Shown here: piece after piece, positions 5,501 through 6,099 of the stretch | Numbering within the stretch: position 1 is the stretch's first letter | Layout of the letters: each line of letters starts with the position of its first letter | Source: CAYVCG01 sp964449985 | GTDB taxonomy: Bacteria; Bacillota; Clostridia; Lachnospirales; WRAX01 | DNA length: 6,099 bases | Direction: 5' to 3' | Assembly: GCA_964449985.1 (NCBI GenBank) | Contig: CAYVCG010000086.1 | Coordinates: forward strand, 1-6,099 | The notes under the pieces: generated by a model | What the model was told of the DNA's origin: nothing | Database searches by the model: none | What the model saw: the letters and a program-made list of their open reading frames with translations, nothing else | Program-made: the position numbers and the translations under genes

Positions 5501-6099
5501 GCAAGGAAGCAACTGTTGTAAACGGTGTTGCAAGCTTCTTCTTTGCAGCAAGCGAACTGCCAGCAGTTGGTGAATATTTTGCTGTTGTAACGGTTGTCGG
5601 CTCAGATGAAACCGTTCAGATTAAGGTCACTGTTTCCGAATCGGATATTCAGGTTATTCGCCCATATATTCTTGGAATGGAAGAAGTTGGCGTTAAGCTA
5701 AAAGGTATTTACTATTATTATGATTCAAAAAATAAAAACCCAGAATCCGGTTCTACATTCAGATGGTTAAGAGCTGATGAAAAGAGCGGCGAATACGAAG
5801 CAATCGAAGGCGCAACTGGTATTGAATACACACTTACAGACGAAGATGCAGGAAAATATATTGCTTTCGAGGTTACGCCAAGATCTAGCGGCATCGTAGG
5901 CAAAACCGAGAGAAGCTTCCATATCGGCCCTGTTCTTACTGTAGAACAATATGAATCCATTAATAATAAGCTGGACAAATCAAAACCGTTTATGAACAAC
6001 ATCAGCGCTATCCAGGGAGAAATCGCTGCAAAGATGGCAAATGCCGTTTTATTCACGGTTGATTATGAATTGCTTATCGGATCTGATTACGTTTATGAT
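2506..6099 (+). CDS. Secreted multi-module GH29 alpha-L-fucosidase (3' end missing)
   Basis: 1198 codons are open without a stop to the right edge. GGGGAG lies 9 nt before the ATG. Residues 1-28 form an export signal; LGSC (19-22) could be a lipobox, or cleavage may follow AMFA (25-28). Modules: ~47-164 CBM6-like (GVHDVYLVFES at 142-152, NIDWFTF at 157-163); ~172-490 GH29 barrel; ~491-580 its C-terminal beta domain; ~588-717 F5/8-type C (CBM32-like; AIDGNADSRWA at 616-626); ~724-812 Ig-like; ~815-952 second F5/8-type C (VVDGSKETRWAP at 839-850); ~956-1045 and ~1046-1145 Ig-like, the latter with GKYIAFEVTP at 1116-1125; ~1147-1198 start of an unassigned region. GH29 motifs: QFIHFG (H192), SRHHEGF (H261, H262), VLWFDGEW with D358 as the expected nucleophile, and E404 in TPEQEIP as likely acid/base by its spacing of 46 from D358. 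The enzyme should hydrolyse terminal alpha-L-fucose with retention, outside the cell. Linkage preference cannot be read from the sequence. Fucosidase catalytic domains are ~450 residues, so the length is due to appended modules. The family call is firm. Confidence 0.96.
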   Translation, partial: MKKISNKMLAAFLSIIMVLGSCNTAMFAKDNSRPADFVFQAHENDGGLLNGDAKANDLASDFSSFGGAFVPNDYIVFKDVDFGDGSYNTIMAVVSAISSDAGKTIAISIDGVSNKIGTISVKGCAKTSDFKENYGTISKVTGVHDVYLVFESSMNVNIDWFTFSSYNGAETEEERDERMKWWRDAHYGQFIHFGAYAYAGGVYKGQSVGYAEWIMNYLGIPKDEYAANIAKPFNPKEFDAEKIVSIAKDAGQEYIIFTSRHHEGFSMYDTKIRDFKDYSLMSYGDYTGPDPIKALAEECKKQDIKFGVYYTIFDWHDYTQSNYGNSIVADQKEDFKTRMKGQLRELVDDYDVEVLWFDGEWPGWWTKADGQEFYRFLRTMKPSIIVNNRVGKRDVDDGDFGTPEQEIPSGGLNYDWESCITLNNTWGYHKNDNSWKNANTVITSLVDIISKGGNYLLNVGPDELGNVPKPSADILKEAGVWLKANGDSIYGTRRSCFANLPSGVKATTKDGKVYLHILNFPQDNSIIIPKLENEILGMKVLGKDQNVSYTELKSKMVIDLAGIAKDKFDTVIEISVDGIPKSVDSDVNANIALKAKSVTGTNYYQNMSAYAPDKAIDGNADSRWATNGGTTAATLELTFAEPVTVNSAYIKQYTSSSNWTKAFTIDYWDGSKWVAGYTGGNIDAESNFNFSNITSDKIRLNLTNTSNPSIYEFQLFNKERIDVAITNPASGNIIGNAPFTISGTSEGGMAVALKISGVDFAPIEANVLVDEDGNWSYTVDSINAGSISIRAALLDMDNDIIAVATSSLIVRGYENFVYNKPVTVSSVYEQLPGYDAQKVVDGSKETRWAPKDGDLQPWMIVDLGGMVTFDRAILSEMYDTWTVPNQYRCLEFTIEYFDGESWQMAYEGTEIGEELTVDFPAVTGNQVRVSLLKSRATQTKAPANLVEFELYNISGVNENVISSVKAVPDSVSIGYDANIKVNVKTNNADGKEIKVALFGKEATVVNGVASFFFAASELPAVGEYFAVVTVVGSDETVQIKVTVSESDIQVIRPYILGMEEVGVKLKGIYYYYDSKNKNPESGSTFRWLRADEKSGEYEAIEGATGIEYTLTDEDAGKYIAFEVTPRSSGIVGKTERSFHIGPVLTVEQYESINNKLDKSKPFMNNISAIQGEIAAKMANAVLFTVDYELLIGSDYVYD

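Noticed and set aside
4934..6056. Minus-strand open frames of 60-112 codons in the right third
   Set aside because: They are antisense to the second F5/8C and the Ig-like modules of the fucosidase and lack start signals or family motifs.

Overview
The window looks like chromosome from a low-GC Gram-positive anaerobe, most likely a gut or plant-fibre member of the Clostridia (Bacillota). The reasons are AT-rich intergenic DNA, GGAGG-type ribosome binding sites, TATAAT-type promoters, a VanW-family wall protein and a very large secreted multi-module glycosidase. This placement is inferred from style and gene content; no marker gene is present.

Layout, left to right. (1) Positions 1-1445, minus strand: a membrane-anchored VanW/PG-binding protein whose 3' end lies beyond the left edge. 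(2) 1446-1750: AT-rich DNA without a gene, holding a candidate promoter for the VanW gene and a stem-loop that would sit at the very 5' end of that transcript. (3) 1751-2158, minus strand: a truncated glycerophosphodiester phosphodiesterase (GDPD) gene. It keeps promoter, ribosome binding site, membrane anchor and the first third of the catalytic barrel, then stops. A short open remnant in another frame follows and ends inside a strong intrinsic terminator. (4) 2159-2505: a divergent control region with a good plus-strand promoter, an AT palindrome and a leader of about 200 nt. (5) 2506-6099, plus strand: an exported GH29 alpha-L-fucosidase of at least 1198 residues, running off the right edge.

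The fucosidase carries, in order, a signal peptide, a CBM6-like module, the GH29 catalytic domain with its C-terminal beta domain, an F5/8-type C (CBM32-like) module, an Ig-like module, a second F5/8-type C module, two more Ig-like modules, and the start of an unassigned domain. It would remove fucose from complex glycans at or outside the cell surface while the binding modules hold it on the substrate.

The three genes are separate transcription units and show no clear shared pathway beyond acting at the cell envelope. I found no tRNA, rRNA, CRISPR array or insertion sequence, and no convincing new multi-gene system. The points most worth following are the broken GDPD gene, the long fucosidase leader and the unassigned C-terminal part of the fucosidase.
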